This document shows positions 11,873-23,395 of a stretch of 64,000 nucleotides of DNA, piece after piece. Below the pieces are notes generated by a model. The model saw only the letters and a program-made list of their open reading frames with translations. It did not search any database and had not been told where the DNA came from. The DNA comes from Triops longicaudatus. Lineage: Eukaryota > Arthropoda > Branchiopoda > Notostraca > Triopsidae. Each line of letters opens with the position of its first letter. Position 1 is the first letter of the stretch. Position numbers and translations under genes: made by a program. Where the stretch lies: the NCBI GenBank assembly GCA_022885665.1, contig JAGQDJ010000140.1, positions 1 through 64,000 on the forward strand, given 5' to 3'.

Positions 11873-11891
11873 TCGTGACACAGTCTACATG

Positions 11892-13328
11892 TCATAACCA
11901 AGAAAGCCACTGTTTATCAAAAGTCTCCACATTTTCCTTATCTTTTTGTCCGACATCTTCGGTTTCGACATAAGCTGAGCTACCAATATCCTGAAAATCT
12001 CCTTTTTGATTTATACTGTTCACGTTCTCTAGTCCGTAGACATCCAAACTATAGTATCGCACAGCTTTGGCCACAAACTCCTCCTCTACGTTAATACCTT
12101 CCAACGCTCCGCTAATTCTCCGCAGTTTACCGAAATCTCGTTCCCGCGCAAAGTCAGTTGCGGTGCTTAAAGTACTGTAAATGATTACTCCAGCACGGAT
12201 CAAGCTCGCAGCGACTAACTGAGCGGGACTAAAAGGTACAGCGACCTCCAATGAGGATTTATCAAAGTACCAGTCTTTATAGATGCCAGGAGGCTTAAAT
12301 TCCCTGATTTTCTGAGAATCGTCCGATGTTTCCTTTAAAGAAATTTTATAAAGGGAAGCAAAGCTTTGGGCTAATTTTATCCACAAATCCGGGTTGTGTG
12401 GGTGGATTAAAAGCTCTAGTTTGTTGTAAGACACTTCGGTAAGGAAATCTTGGCGGTAACGGTGGTAAAACGCGTTTAAAGCATAGCAGATTGCGCGCTG
12501 GTCGCTCGTTTTGCAAATTGATTCCTATATCCAAGAAGCATTACTGGGTATCTCTTGTTTTTGTAGTTTGTATATTACTAGCTTTTGGATAGCGTTTAAA
12601 GCTTCTGAATGTTCTCCTACGCAAAGACTCGTTCTTGCTAAGCCTTCGTAAGCTTCTCGGTGAATTTTCAAGGCGGAAGAAGGTAAGCTCTGTGCCACTT
12701 TTCGGTAAAGCTGGGCAGCTTCGAGGAACTCATTGCTAAGGTAGTGATGAGAGGCTTGGCAGAGTAATGTGTATATTCGAGTCTCTTCAGCGGTAATTTC
12801 GTCCACCTTGATTTCGCTCGAAAGGTACCACTGCATGAAAAAGAGACGAAAAATATGTAATCAATACAAGAAAAGTATTTAAAGTAATGAAGTTCGTCTC
12901 CTTTTCAAGAATGGTCATATGACGATAATCAAATTTTCTAACTTTCACGGGAACGAGATCTCTTATTATTACTATTTTACAAGAATCAACCTATGAATTT
13001 CAAGTGCTGTCTTGAAATCCATCCCACGAAAATAGTCATAAAATACAGCTATCATTGAAATAAATATGTGGCTTTAATTTCCTAGTTACAGAGTGTGTAA
13101 TAGAGGATGGAATGCTTATATAACACAGGTCCTTATTATGTACCAATGAAGCTTGTGAAATTCCTGAAACTCTTCAAATAAAATACTCTGCAACAAGATT
13201 TTCGTCAATAAGCATATTACTTGACTGCCTTGGGATTTCGGCTTCCAGTCGGCTAAAGCATTAGCTTTAGATTTGCGCTCTGGGACGAAAAGGTCGTCGT
13301 CTGCTCCGATGAGGAAGTCAAACTCCAT
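11892..13328 (-). CDS. C8orf76: C8orf76 homologue (uncharacterised, TPR-like)
   Basis: Exons on the minus strand: 13221-13328, 12579-12830, 11892-12524; 330 residues against about 380 in human. The function of the family is not established; the helical repeats look TPR-like. Recognition rests on the acidic N-terminus (EFDFLIGADDDLFVPER), QWYLSSE (QWFYEE in human), the helical segment with FLEAAQLYRKVAQSLP and AYEGLARTSLCVGEHSEAL, then LLIHPHNPDLWIKLAQSF, and the C-terminal FDKQWLSWL. Intron 2 is only 54 bp (12525-12578), a multiple of three, and contains an in-frame TAG. Removing it restores the expected spacing. The two small exons are less certain than the large one. Confidence 0.8.
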
Positions 13329-15337
13329 TGTTTTCGTTTTAGGTCACGCGTGACGTTCTTCAAAAAAGCGCGCCGCTAGTGCTGCCTTTTCGGGCTTCAG
13401 CTACAGTGTTTCGGCAAGGCTCGCTTTTTCATAACGGCGTTTATCCGCTTTGCTGCCAATTCTTGTCTGCTTTTATACTAGTTGAGAGGGAGCTGGACTA
13501 AATTTGGCAAAGAAAAAGGAAAAGCAGCGTGCCGGAAAAGTGACCGGTTCTTAAACATTATAACAAGGTGCACTTGCCATCTTCAAATTACGCGAAGAAT
13601 GCGTTTCTTGAACACCTCACAGGGATGGAAAACGGAAATTGCTGAGTTGAATTTGAAAAGAGATGCGTTAAATTCTTAAATCAGATTAATCGTACTTGTT
13701 GTTACATAGAGAATGAACTTTGGAGTGCATTAGAAATGTTTTAGGCATGCGGTAAAAAACGGCGATGAACAGAATTAGGTAGCATGGGCCTTAGAACGTA
13801 AAACTTCAGAAAGAGATTAGATCTAATTATAGCGTAAATTTATCCCAGACACTCCTAAGTGTGTTCCTGGTTTTAATGTAGCTCCACTGTGAAATATAGT
13901 ATTTATCTTTTTTTCTTCGATTTTGTCCCACATTTAAGCGCGCAACCATTTAAATACAGCGGATGTCGAAAGTCCACGTGACTCACGGATAAGCGATGGT
14001 GTGTACCGCTTTTTTTTTTTAAATAAAAAGAGAAGTCGCTTACAATCTTACCACATAGAGCTCGCTAAAATTTAATAAATCTGTGTATTAACATACCGAA
14101 TTTCTATTAAATGTAAAGCACGCATGGCCTTTAAACGCTATGAAAACACACTTTAAATTACTGAATAGCACGTTACGTTACAACTTTAATTTCCTCGCAT
14201 GCGATATCATAAATATTTATTTATAGTGCCTTGGAAGAAAAAATAAATGTTTATCTTTCTGATAAACTCGATTCTAATTTCGAGCTAGTTTGCGACATGA
14301 ACAGTGTATGTTTAATGGCGGAAAGTGTCTCAACAAAATACGAAAGGAAACACTCCGGTTTTGAATTAAATAAATTTTACAGTACAGCGCATACGAATCT
14401 AAAATAAAAGGGATTACGGACGAAAACGGTTTCACGCGCTCGGGCATCCAGAAGGTTTGCGTAGCTAACAAGATTGCTTTTGACGCTGGGCGTGTTCACA
14501 CGGGTGAGTCAATGTTTTGTTTTGTTGCATAAAAAATTTTTATAAACGGACCTAACTTTGTTCAGGTAAGACTTGTCTATTCGGTTAACACTTATTTTTT
14601 TGGTATTTCCTCCGTTGCCAATGCCTAGGTTGCAGCTACTTTAATTTTTGTGTTAAAGTTTCAAATTTCCTCTTCAAGTTGCAATATTTTATTTTAATTT
14701 TTGAAATTATTGTTTTAGTTCTTTGCTGTCGACATTTGAATTTTTAAATGTTGTATAGTACGTTTGCGTCCCGATGGTGACGAGTTATTTTTAAGTTACA
14801 TTTGCCAGTATATTTTTATTTTTCTTACTGTATTAAAGTCGTTTTTCGTGCTAGCTATTGGCTCAAATCTTCATATCCTCAAAGACCCTAGAAAAATCCT
14901 ATAACACTATACAGTGACAATCTCAGTTCGTATCGCAGGCAAAAGTGTCTGTTGTTAGAAAACTACGTTTTACCGTGTGATCTCAAACAACTGACGAAAT
15001 TTCCCTAATTCTCTTATCTCTTTTTTCCTTGTCACATGGATCGAACAGGTGCCTATAAATTCGCTCCGTGTTTTTCCGGCCAGCTCACACGATAAGTGTC
15101 TTATATTGCAGCAGTACGTCACGAAAGGTAAGTGAAAATTCACATTTTGTGTTAACTATGATCTATTTCTTAATCTTTACCTATTCTGCCCTTATTTACT
15201 TCAGATTCCAATTCTGACCCAATATTGCAATGTAGTTTAATTCGTTGACAAATCATCACACGCATGACGCATCTAGCTACTTCTCGAATGTATTAATTTT
15301 TTTAAAAAAATTCTATGTGTATTTTACAAGCAGAAGA
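13329..15337. other. Divergent spacer between C8orf76 and cathepsin D
   Basis: Two kilobases with no recognised gene, containing the promoters of both flanking, divergently transcribed genes. The left part next to C8orf76 is richer in CG; the rest is AT-rich. No repeat stood out. Confidence 0.4.
15054..15059 (+). promoter_or_regulatory. TATA box and leader exon of the cathepsin D-like gene
   Basis: TATAAA at 15054-15059. About 30 bp downstream begins a likely non-coding first exon (about 15085-15127) ending in AAAG before a GTAAGT donor at 15128. A matching acceptor (TTTTACAAG) at 15330 stands 7 bp before the ATG. The leader exon is inferred from splice signals only. Confidence 0.5.
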
Positions 15338-17322
15338 ATGAAACTCCTGATATTTTTTCTCGGAGCGTTTCTCGCCTCTTTGGCGCTCAGCGAAGCAGCT
15401 GGACAGTTGTTCAGGTAAAAACAGTACATGAATATTAAAAAAGATGCTTAGTAACTATGTATTTTGCCCCTCGACAGGGTTCCTCTCACGAAGGTTGATT
15501 CAGTGAGGAAAACTTTGAAGAAAGTCGGAACCTCTATCGATATCGTGCGTCGTCGTTATGGATCTGGCGTCGGCATCGTACCCGTACCTGAGCCTTTGTC
15601 CAATTATATGGATGTAAGTTGTGCTGTCTTGTTTGCATTAAAATATAGAAGTAAATAGAGGCATAAGTTGTTAAAAAATAAAATATATTCAAACATCTTA
15701 ATTTATACGGTGAATTAATTGTAGGCTCAGTACTTCGGTCCCATTTCTCTCGGTAACCCTCCTCAAAACTTCACCGTAGTTTTCGATACCGGTTCAGCCA
15801 ATTTGTGGGTTCCTAGCGTTCACTGCCACTTGACTAACATCGCTTGCCGTAAGTTTTTTTTAGCTCCGGAACTCCTCTCTTACTGAAGTGTAATAATCTC
15901 CTTGAAATTCTCAATTGTATTGCAGAATTGCACAACAAGTACGACTCCTCCTTGTCCAGCTCCTACGTCGAAAACGGTACTGAGTTTGCCATCCAATACG
16001 GCACTGGTGCTCTGACTGGATACTTGTCTACCGACACTTGTACCGTAAGTTGTAGTTTGTTTAATTCTTACAATTTTTTTTTTAACTGTAGTACAGCATT
16101 TACGGCAACGCATAATTTTTAGTCTTTTTTATTAAGGATTATTCATGTATATTAATAATTAATAGTTTACGAAATAAGATAAACTTTTCTCATAGGTTGG
16201 CGGATTGGAAATCGCTTCTCAAACTTTTGCTGAAGCCATTAGGTAAGCTCAAGCAAACTCAGTATATAAGTGCAGGTTCATTCTTTTTCGTTTGGGAAAT
16301 ACCAGTGAGCCCAGCATCGTTTTCGTAGCTGCCCACTTTGATGGTATTTTGGGTATGTCATACCCTTCCATCAGTGTAGAAGGCGTTACCCCCGTCTTCA
16401 ACAACATGATCGACCAAGGTTTGGTCCCTGAGAAAGTTTTCGCCTTTTATTTGAACAGGTAAACGCCGAATAACTTCTTCAGTTTCGCCAAAAACGGACA
16501 AAATCCTATCCTTGGCTGTTTGAATGTTTTGTGCAGAGATGAGACCAGCCCCGTAGGAGGAGAAATCGTCTTTGGTGGCACTGACCCCGCCCACTACGTC
16601 GGAGAGATTACTTACGTGCCAGTAACTAGGAAAGCCTACTGGCAATTCAAAGCAGATACGTAAGTAGATAGGATTTTTCTTTCATAATATGCCCAAAAGA
16701 AAAAAAAATAACTAAAATATAAGCGTTGTTTCAAGTTTCGATCCTATTTCCTTAAATTTCACTTCGTTATCTCATTAGGGTTACTGTTGACGGTATGTCG
16801 ACTGTCCTCTGTAACGGATGCGAAGCCATTGCCGATACTGGCACTTCCCTTATTGCCGGTCCCACTGAGGAAATCAAGGCTTTGAACGAATTCCTTGGAG
16901 GAACTCCTGTCATTGCTGGCGAATATTACGTAATTATATATATATATATGTATAAAAAAAACATTCCTAGGCTTTTTCATAAAAAACTTTGGGTATTTAG
17001 ATTAATTGCGCTTCTATCCCAACGTTGCCCAACATTACCTTCAGCATTGGTGGAAGGGACTTTGTTCTCACTGGTGAGGATTACGTTGTCCAAATGGTAA
17101 AGAAAAACATTATTAATAGTAATTCTGTGTTTTGAAATATTAAAATGATGTCTTTAACAGATGGCTGAAAATGGAGAAACCACCTGTATCTCGGGTTTCA
17201 TAGGCATGGATATCCCACCCCCTGCTGGTCCTCTCTGGATTTTGGGCGATGTCTTCATTGGAAGGTTTTACTCCATCTTCGATATGGAACAAGACCGAAT
17301 TGGCTTTGCCACGTCCGCTTAA
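15338..17322 (+). CDS. CTSD: Cathepsin D-like aspartic endopeptidase
   Basis: Ten exons: 15338-15414, 15478-15613, 15725-15848, 15926-16044, 16196-16242, 16306-16458, 16537-16659, 16779-16929, 17001-17096, 17161-17322; 395 residues against 412 in human. It has a signal peptide (MKLLIFFLGAFLASLALSEA) and an A1 propeptide rich in Lys/Arg (VPLTKVDSVRKTLKK). Two catalytic motifs are intact: FDTGSANLWVPS with DTG at residues 92-94, and IADTGTSLIAGP with DTG at 279-281. The flap Tyr lies in FAIQYGTGALTG. The C-terminal PLWILGDVFIGRFY is typical. It is a lysosomal or digestive endopeptidase by family. Two N-glycosylation sequons (NFT, NIT) are visible. Cathepsin E-like or gut-secreted paralogues cannot be excluded. 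Confidence 0.95.
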
Positions 17323-17390
17323 GCTCCCCGATAGTCTTTCTGTTCACTTGTGACGAGGACTATTGGCTACTTCCTGTGCAAAAAGAAAAA

Positions 17391-17396
17391 AATAAA
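17391..17396 (+). terminator. Poly(A) signal of the cathepsin D-like gene
   Basis: AATAAA 69 bp after the stop codon, followed within 25 bp by a T/G-rich stretch. Confidence 0.6.
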
Positions 17397-20300
17397 AGTT
17401 ATTTGTAAAGTTTTAGGTTCACCCAACCTATTTGCAATACATCCTAGGCGCGTCCGTTTACATTTCGCCTTGATGTCTTCCGTATTTTCTTTAATGTAAG
17501 CCTTATAGAACTGAAATCAAGATAATCGAGGTACTTGTGATTGTTGTTCGAAGTTGCTGTTCCCCATTACTGCCCATTTTTCACATAAGTTTCTTTAAAT
17601 CGACAAAATAAAATAAGGAAAAATATGTTCCCCGCCATTTGTGCGTTTGGCAAAGAACCGAAATGTAGGGAATCTATGCTTCCATAGAGAGCAGCACTAG
17701 ACAGCTTGAAAGATTAAATGTATTTAATCTACCGTAAGAGGCGCTGCCATGAACGTTCGGAGTGTTTTCTAGTCACGTGGTGTATCGAATTCCTCAAGCC
17801 GTTGCTTTTTGTGTCCCGCAACGAGAATGTTGGGCAGATTGCCCAAAATGCATCTCAGCCGAGAGTGTATATTTTGTGTAGCTGTTTGATGCGAGTAGTA
17901 TTTTATTTTTCTTCCTTCCTTTTCTGTCCGTTTCACCTTATTTCTTTTAACCCGTTTTGCTTCGACTGCCTTTTATCACTCAAATGCGACGAGCGGCTGA
18001 GGATATAATACCTGGTCCAGCACTGGAACTTCGCCCAATAAACCCTCATCTCCTAAATGCACCTGATCAATATCTTTTCTTCCCGGTCTTTTTTCGCCAT
18101 TTGGCTTCCTAAGAACCCTTAACTAACAAGACACAGTAACCACGCTCAATAGAGCTTCAACTTGCCTCTCCGTAACCCGAGTGGATTTAAAAGGTCAAAG
18201 TTGAACTCATCTCGCTTTGTTTCATTTCTGTACCTCCATCTCCGACATCCCATCTGCTAAAACCCCGTAAATAGCCAGATTTTGGCTAGATTGAACTGAA
18301 TGGTACATTTGCGTGCTACGTCGAGTCGCTAATCGTATTACTGCGGTAGCAATCTTCTTGTCATTGGCTGACGAATTTATAGCATTAGTATCAGAAATGT
18401 CTTGTGTAGAGCAAATGCATATTACCCTGAATGCTAATTTTGTGTTCATCGTCTACAACAATTATTTGTAAAAAAAACAGTGTAATTTAAGCTAATGTGT
18501 CATCTTTTGATGATTTCACGTGTCACACATTAGCAGTAACTTGAAACAGCCTATTTGCTGCAGCAATTTTGTATAATAAGCGTCCTTTTACAAGGTGACA
18601 AAGGGCTTGTGTACCTTCACAAAGGGAACTGTGAATTTTACTCAAGCGCATTAGCATAAAAGAAGAAAATTTTATAGCCGTCAGACGCCTCAGAAGGACA
18701 AGGTTTATATAGAAATTCGCAATAATATTCCACAACAAAAGACAAGTGTAGACTAGAGAAAAGACACTAAAAGTTGTATAAAACTTTTCTGTTTTTTTAT
18801 TTATTTTATTTTTTATAATCCAGTACAGTAAAAATCTCGTTCGAACATACCCAGAATTTATTCGATTGCTCGTAATAGTTAATATTATCAAAAATATGTT
18901 CGCTGGGACGTTTGGACCTTGCGCACAACAGTTAGTTGTATGTTATGTTAGGTATCCACTATAACAAGTTTTTATTCTATTTTCTTTGTTTTCTCGGCGT
19001 AGAACACCAACTTTAGCACAAATACACTACTTAATAAATATTATTAAAATTCATCACAAATTTATAACAACTGGAATCTAATTAATCGAATTTTAATAAT
19101 GAACAATTCCATTTAAGATATTATCTTAGTGACTTCTGGACAGCGTGGATCACACCAAAAGTGTTGCCTTAGCTTCACGAAATTCCTAACAAAATTATTG
19201 TCAAAACTTTGTACAACTACAATCACTCAGGAGATAAATCAATCTCGTAACGGAAGAAATCTGTTCCTCGAGAAATTCTATGTTAATTGGATTACAGTTT
19301 GTCGCCATGGAACAGACGTCTAACCCGATTTCCTCCCTTGCGTACTCTCTTCTTCCGCTCGTTGCAAAACTTCCTCTACACCGATTTTAATGAGGGAACA
19401 GAACTACGTCATGCAAAGCAATAATTCCATTATCATTATTATTATTACTACGATTGAATCAAGCGCATTTCCATGGTTGCAGAAGTCAGAAGCTTTTGAA
19501 GAAATAAAACATGATATTATTTTTTAAAAATATTGTCACCCGGTGTTATTTCTACGCCTGTGTGAACGCGGGTTAGCTGCCGCCCGTTTTCACCTCCCTT
19601 TCTGCAGTGATACCTCCCGACTCGCCAGAACCAGAAATAAAGCCATTGGGTCACAATCAGTCTGCGGCCGACAGTCGACGCGAACGGGACGCACGCTTTC
19701 TCAAAAACACCGCTACTTCCCCAGTTGTTCGGCACCGAGGGACCTACACCCCCAGAATTTCTCATTGTAGTACACAGTATCAGGAAGTGGTTGTGTGTCG
19801 GTGTTTTTACCAACCGAGTTCATTTCTTTCGGAAAACTAGCCAACGGATTAAAATTTCCCATTCTTCCCCGTTATTGGTTTTGCAAACATCACGGTGAGT
19901 TTCGCTGAACTAACCCTCTAACTTCTGAAAACTTCCCGTGCTTTTGTTACACTTCGTTACAAGCTCATTTAACGCTAATACAAGCCAAGTAGCTATTACT
20001 GAAGAAAAAAAGTAACAATGGTGTGGTATGAAGTTTAACATGATAAATGCTAGCAGATTTCGTGTAAGATCTCCGGATCTAGCCACTATTGCTGTAAGAC
20101 TGTTAGGATGTACATGCTCTCTATTTCTGTATGACTGCAGTAATATTACTCATTTGACTTCAACACTACACATATTTAATATTGCTATCGTATTACCAAT
20201 GGAATGTATAATATTATTTATCAATATATAATACTTGATATTAAATCTTGATTTTTCTTATTTTATTAGCAATATTACTGATAAAAGCGTGGCAATATTA

Positions 20301-23255
20301 TTACAGTTATATGAAGATGTTAAGGTCTTAGGCCAGGAAGTTTAGGGAATGTGACTTTTTTGGGTCTAAATCCTTATGCTGTAAAACCCCTGCTATCTCC
20401 AAAAGAAGGCATTTCGGAGTTATGCTGCTGTTTGCTGTTGCTGCACAGATGCAAAGTTCTTGAGCACGGCAGTTGCTAGTGTGTCCACTTATAGCCTGGC
20501 AGCACAAGTTTTGGGGCCTCTCTCTCTCCCTCTCTCCCCTTCTCTACATTTCTGTCCTTGTGCTTTCGCGCTGCCCCGTTCAGTCTTGCATCTCTGCGTT
20601 TCGTCGCTTGGCACCTCAACCCTCTCTATATACCTAGCTCACCTGAGCGTCACACGTTCCTTCCAAAACTGATTGTTTCCTTTGAGCCGCGTTTTCTCTC
20701 ATATTTCTTCCATCACCGAGCCTCTCATCCATTCCTTTCACAAAGCCTGCCTCAAACCATTACTAAACTTCCAAAGGCTTCCTACGCCCAATAATTTTTA
20801 TTTTTTTATTTCCGTCGCGAGTTTCCGACATTGATCCAGTGTTTCTACCTTGAGTTACTGTACTGAGGTAATAGAAAAAGACTGGCAGTGAGTATAAGCA
20901 TGAAATTATACAAAAAGCTGTGTGTTTTATTAAAGAAGCACAAGGAAGGGCGGGAATGAAGCTTGAAGTAGGGGCGGGAGGTTAGCAGAACGGTATCTGG
21001 TCTTTCAGGATGGGTATGGGTTGCGAGCTTTCGTCCTCGGTTTATATCGGGAACCCAGCCCAAGAAAAGCATGTCTACGTTGTCGACGTCCTCTTTCCCC
21101 GTTTCTCCCGCGCCCGAACTTGCTCCTTGTTCAGTTCCTTTTTACCTTTTTGCCCGGAGGCCATGCACCGGCACAACGCAATGGCTTGATTGGAAAAGTT
21201 AGCTATTTCTGCACACGCGGCAAAATTAACCTAACGCATGTACACCTTGCCGCTGTTCCTTCCAAACGCAAATTCTTTCTAGCTAAAAAATTGCTATTCT
21301 TTCACAAAGAAATGTAGAATAATTACAATAATACCGTTAGAAATTTCTGATAATTTTGCAATAATTTTGCTTTGATTGTATAAAATGCTTGCAAACTCAG
21401 AACTGAAAGGTTCTAGTCAGGTCTAGATTCTTGAAATGTGAATGAAAAATAAAAGCCATTTTAGCGAATTTTTCCTTTAGTTGATCTGGTTGCATAATTT
21501 TTAAGTAATGTAATAATTTTCATTATAGTGACTTACCCGTCTTGAATAGTCGGTTCATAAAAGGGCAACGAATTTAGCTATGATTCAAATGAATACAATA
21601 AACCCAGTAGTTAGATAATATGGTAGAATCTACATATAAAGAACTTCCTGGAAACAGTACTTTGCTGGCAAATCAAATTTCCTTTGAATTTAGAGGCTTT
21701 TTTCTGTACATTAATGTACGCTGAAATCTGACCGTTCAGTTTACCCGACAGTTTGCTATGAAAAGGTTCGTTTTGGCGAAATTTTTTACTATTTTTTGGC
21801 AAAATCTCTCTGAAAGGCTGTTTCATTTTGTTTAATATCGTTAATGATGCTTCAGAATGAACTTAAGTTTGCTCATGAGCTCAGAAGCATTATCTAATTT
21901 TGCCATCAAAATTACATGTAAAGAAATTCGATTTTTCACTAAATAGGAGAGAATTTCCATATGGTACACGAAAGCACCTTATGAGTTCGGTAGAGCAAAA
22001 GCTGCAAATTGTATGCGGAGCTTTTGCGGACGATTTAGCAATCATAGCTAAACAGTTTAGAAAACTTTTGTAAATTTTTTGCTGCCGTTTATTAACACAG
22101 AGAAAGGGTCTTATTTCAGAAAATGGGTTTCGTAATTTTAATATTTATTTAACTCTCGAATTTTTTAATTTTTGGCGAATGTGCAATTCAATTTTGTGCA
22201 ATTTTTTAATTGCACATTTTCTCGATTTTCACAACACTCGTTATTTTTTGGAGTACTCAATTTCTTAGTGTAAATCCGTGCTACTAAATGGGCCATTTTT
22301 TAGTAATTGAGCTTTAAACCTGTCGACTCGAGTTCGACTCTGAGCGCAATAACTCCAAAATGGTTTATCCGACTGTTTTACGTGAAAGACAGAAAAAAAT
22401 GCTTAATCAAGACCGTAACAATACAAGGTTTTAAAAAATGCGAAAGCCTACGTCATTTGCCTGAAAAAAAGGGGAAAAAAAGAAAAAAGGAAAAGATTAA
22501 AGTTTGCATTAAAGCCCAAAAAAAGTGAGCTTAGCTTTGTAAATTAGTAAAGTCATTTACGGCAGAAAAAATCTTGCCGCTTTATTCGACAATGAAAGCA
22601 AAACTTTACCATCGAAAACATTCTTTAAACAACTTAATTTTTATTTTCGAAATCGCCTACAAATCATCGTATGTAATTGGCAATAACCAGCTTTCAGCCC
22701 ACTGTAGCGATTTTGCTTCTCTAAGCTTTACTAAAGTACTAATTAATCCTTGAATTTTAACTAATTAGCTGTTAAATTAGTCTTTCTAAATCCAAAGTAT
22801 TAAAAAATTGGATGCTAATATTACTTATTAAATATTACTACGGAAAAATAAGCAAATCTCTACAAAAAAAGTCTCCATCTTCATGACGTCCAAAGCTAGA
22901 AAATGATATCTTCATTCCTGGCATTCGTTTCACTGTGCCTTCATGTGCTCTGGAAAAAGAACTGGAATATATTACCTCATTTATTTCTTCCTTTTGTCTT
23001 CCAGGAAACTGGCACTGTGGGATCTTTAAACCCCCGTTTTGAACCCCACCCTCATACCTCCCCAATGCATCGGCTGGCGATTCCACGCAGTTTACGCGAA
23101 AAGAACTATGTGACTTCTGCCTAAACTGGCCGTTGAAACCAAAATACGTTCCTTTTTCCTTTGAATACTCTCAAAAACAGAAGCCAGCTAATAAAAATGG
23201 CTTAACCCCGCTCTTTGCTAGTCGAGCTCGGTGGAGTAAGTTCTTCGCAGCCAAC
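17397..23255. other. Gene-poor 5.9-kb spacer
   Basis: No family-level match in the six frames. A relatively GC-rich block at about 19540-19830 has open frames on both strands and a GTGAGT donor-like site at about 19893. A pyrimidine-rich run (CTCTCTCTCC type) lies at about 20517-20550. The remainder is AT-rich and unremarkable. Confidence 0.4.
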
Positions 23256-23262
23256 TATAAAA
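23256..23262 (+). promoter_or_regulatory. Candidate TATA box of junctophilin
   Basis: TATAAAA about 140 bp upstream of the junctophilin ATG at 23396. No intron is needed between it and the first coding exon. Confidence 0.4.
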
Positions 23263-23395
23263 CAAAAGCCTGAGGGGAGAAAAAACTCCCCTTTGGATAT
23301 ATTACTGCACTGACTGAAGAAATATCCATTTCTGCGCCCTCTTCGGGTTAAAAAAAATAAAGTTTATTTAGTGCAGTACAATCCCACTAAACGAT

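Noticed and set aside
12513..12536. In-frame TAG in C8orf76 as a nonsense mutation or recoded stop
   Set aside because: A 54-bp GT-AG intron removes it, keeps the frame and restores the spacing expected from the human protein.
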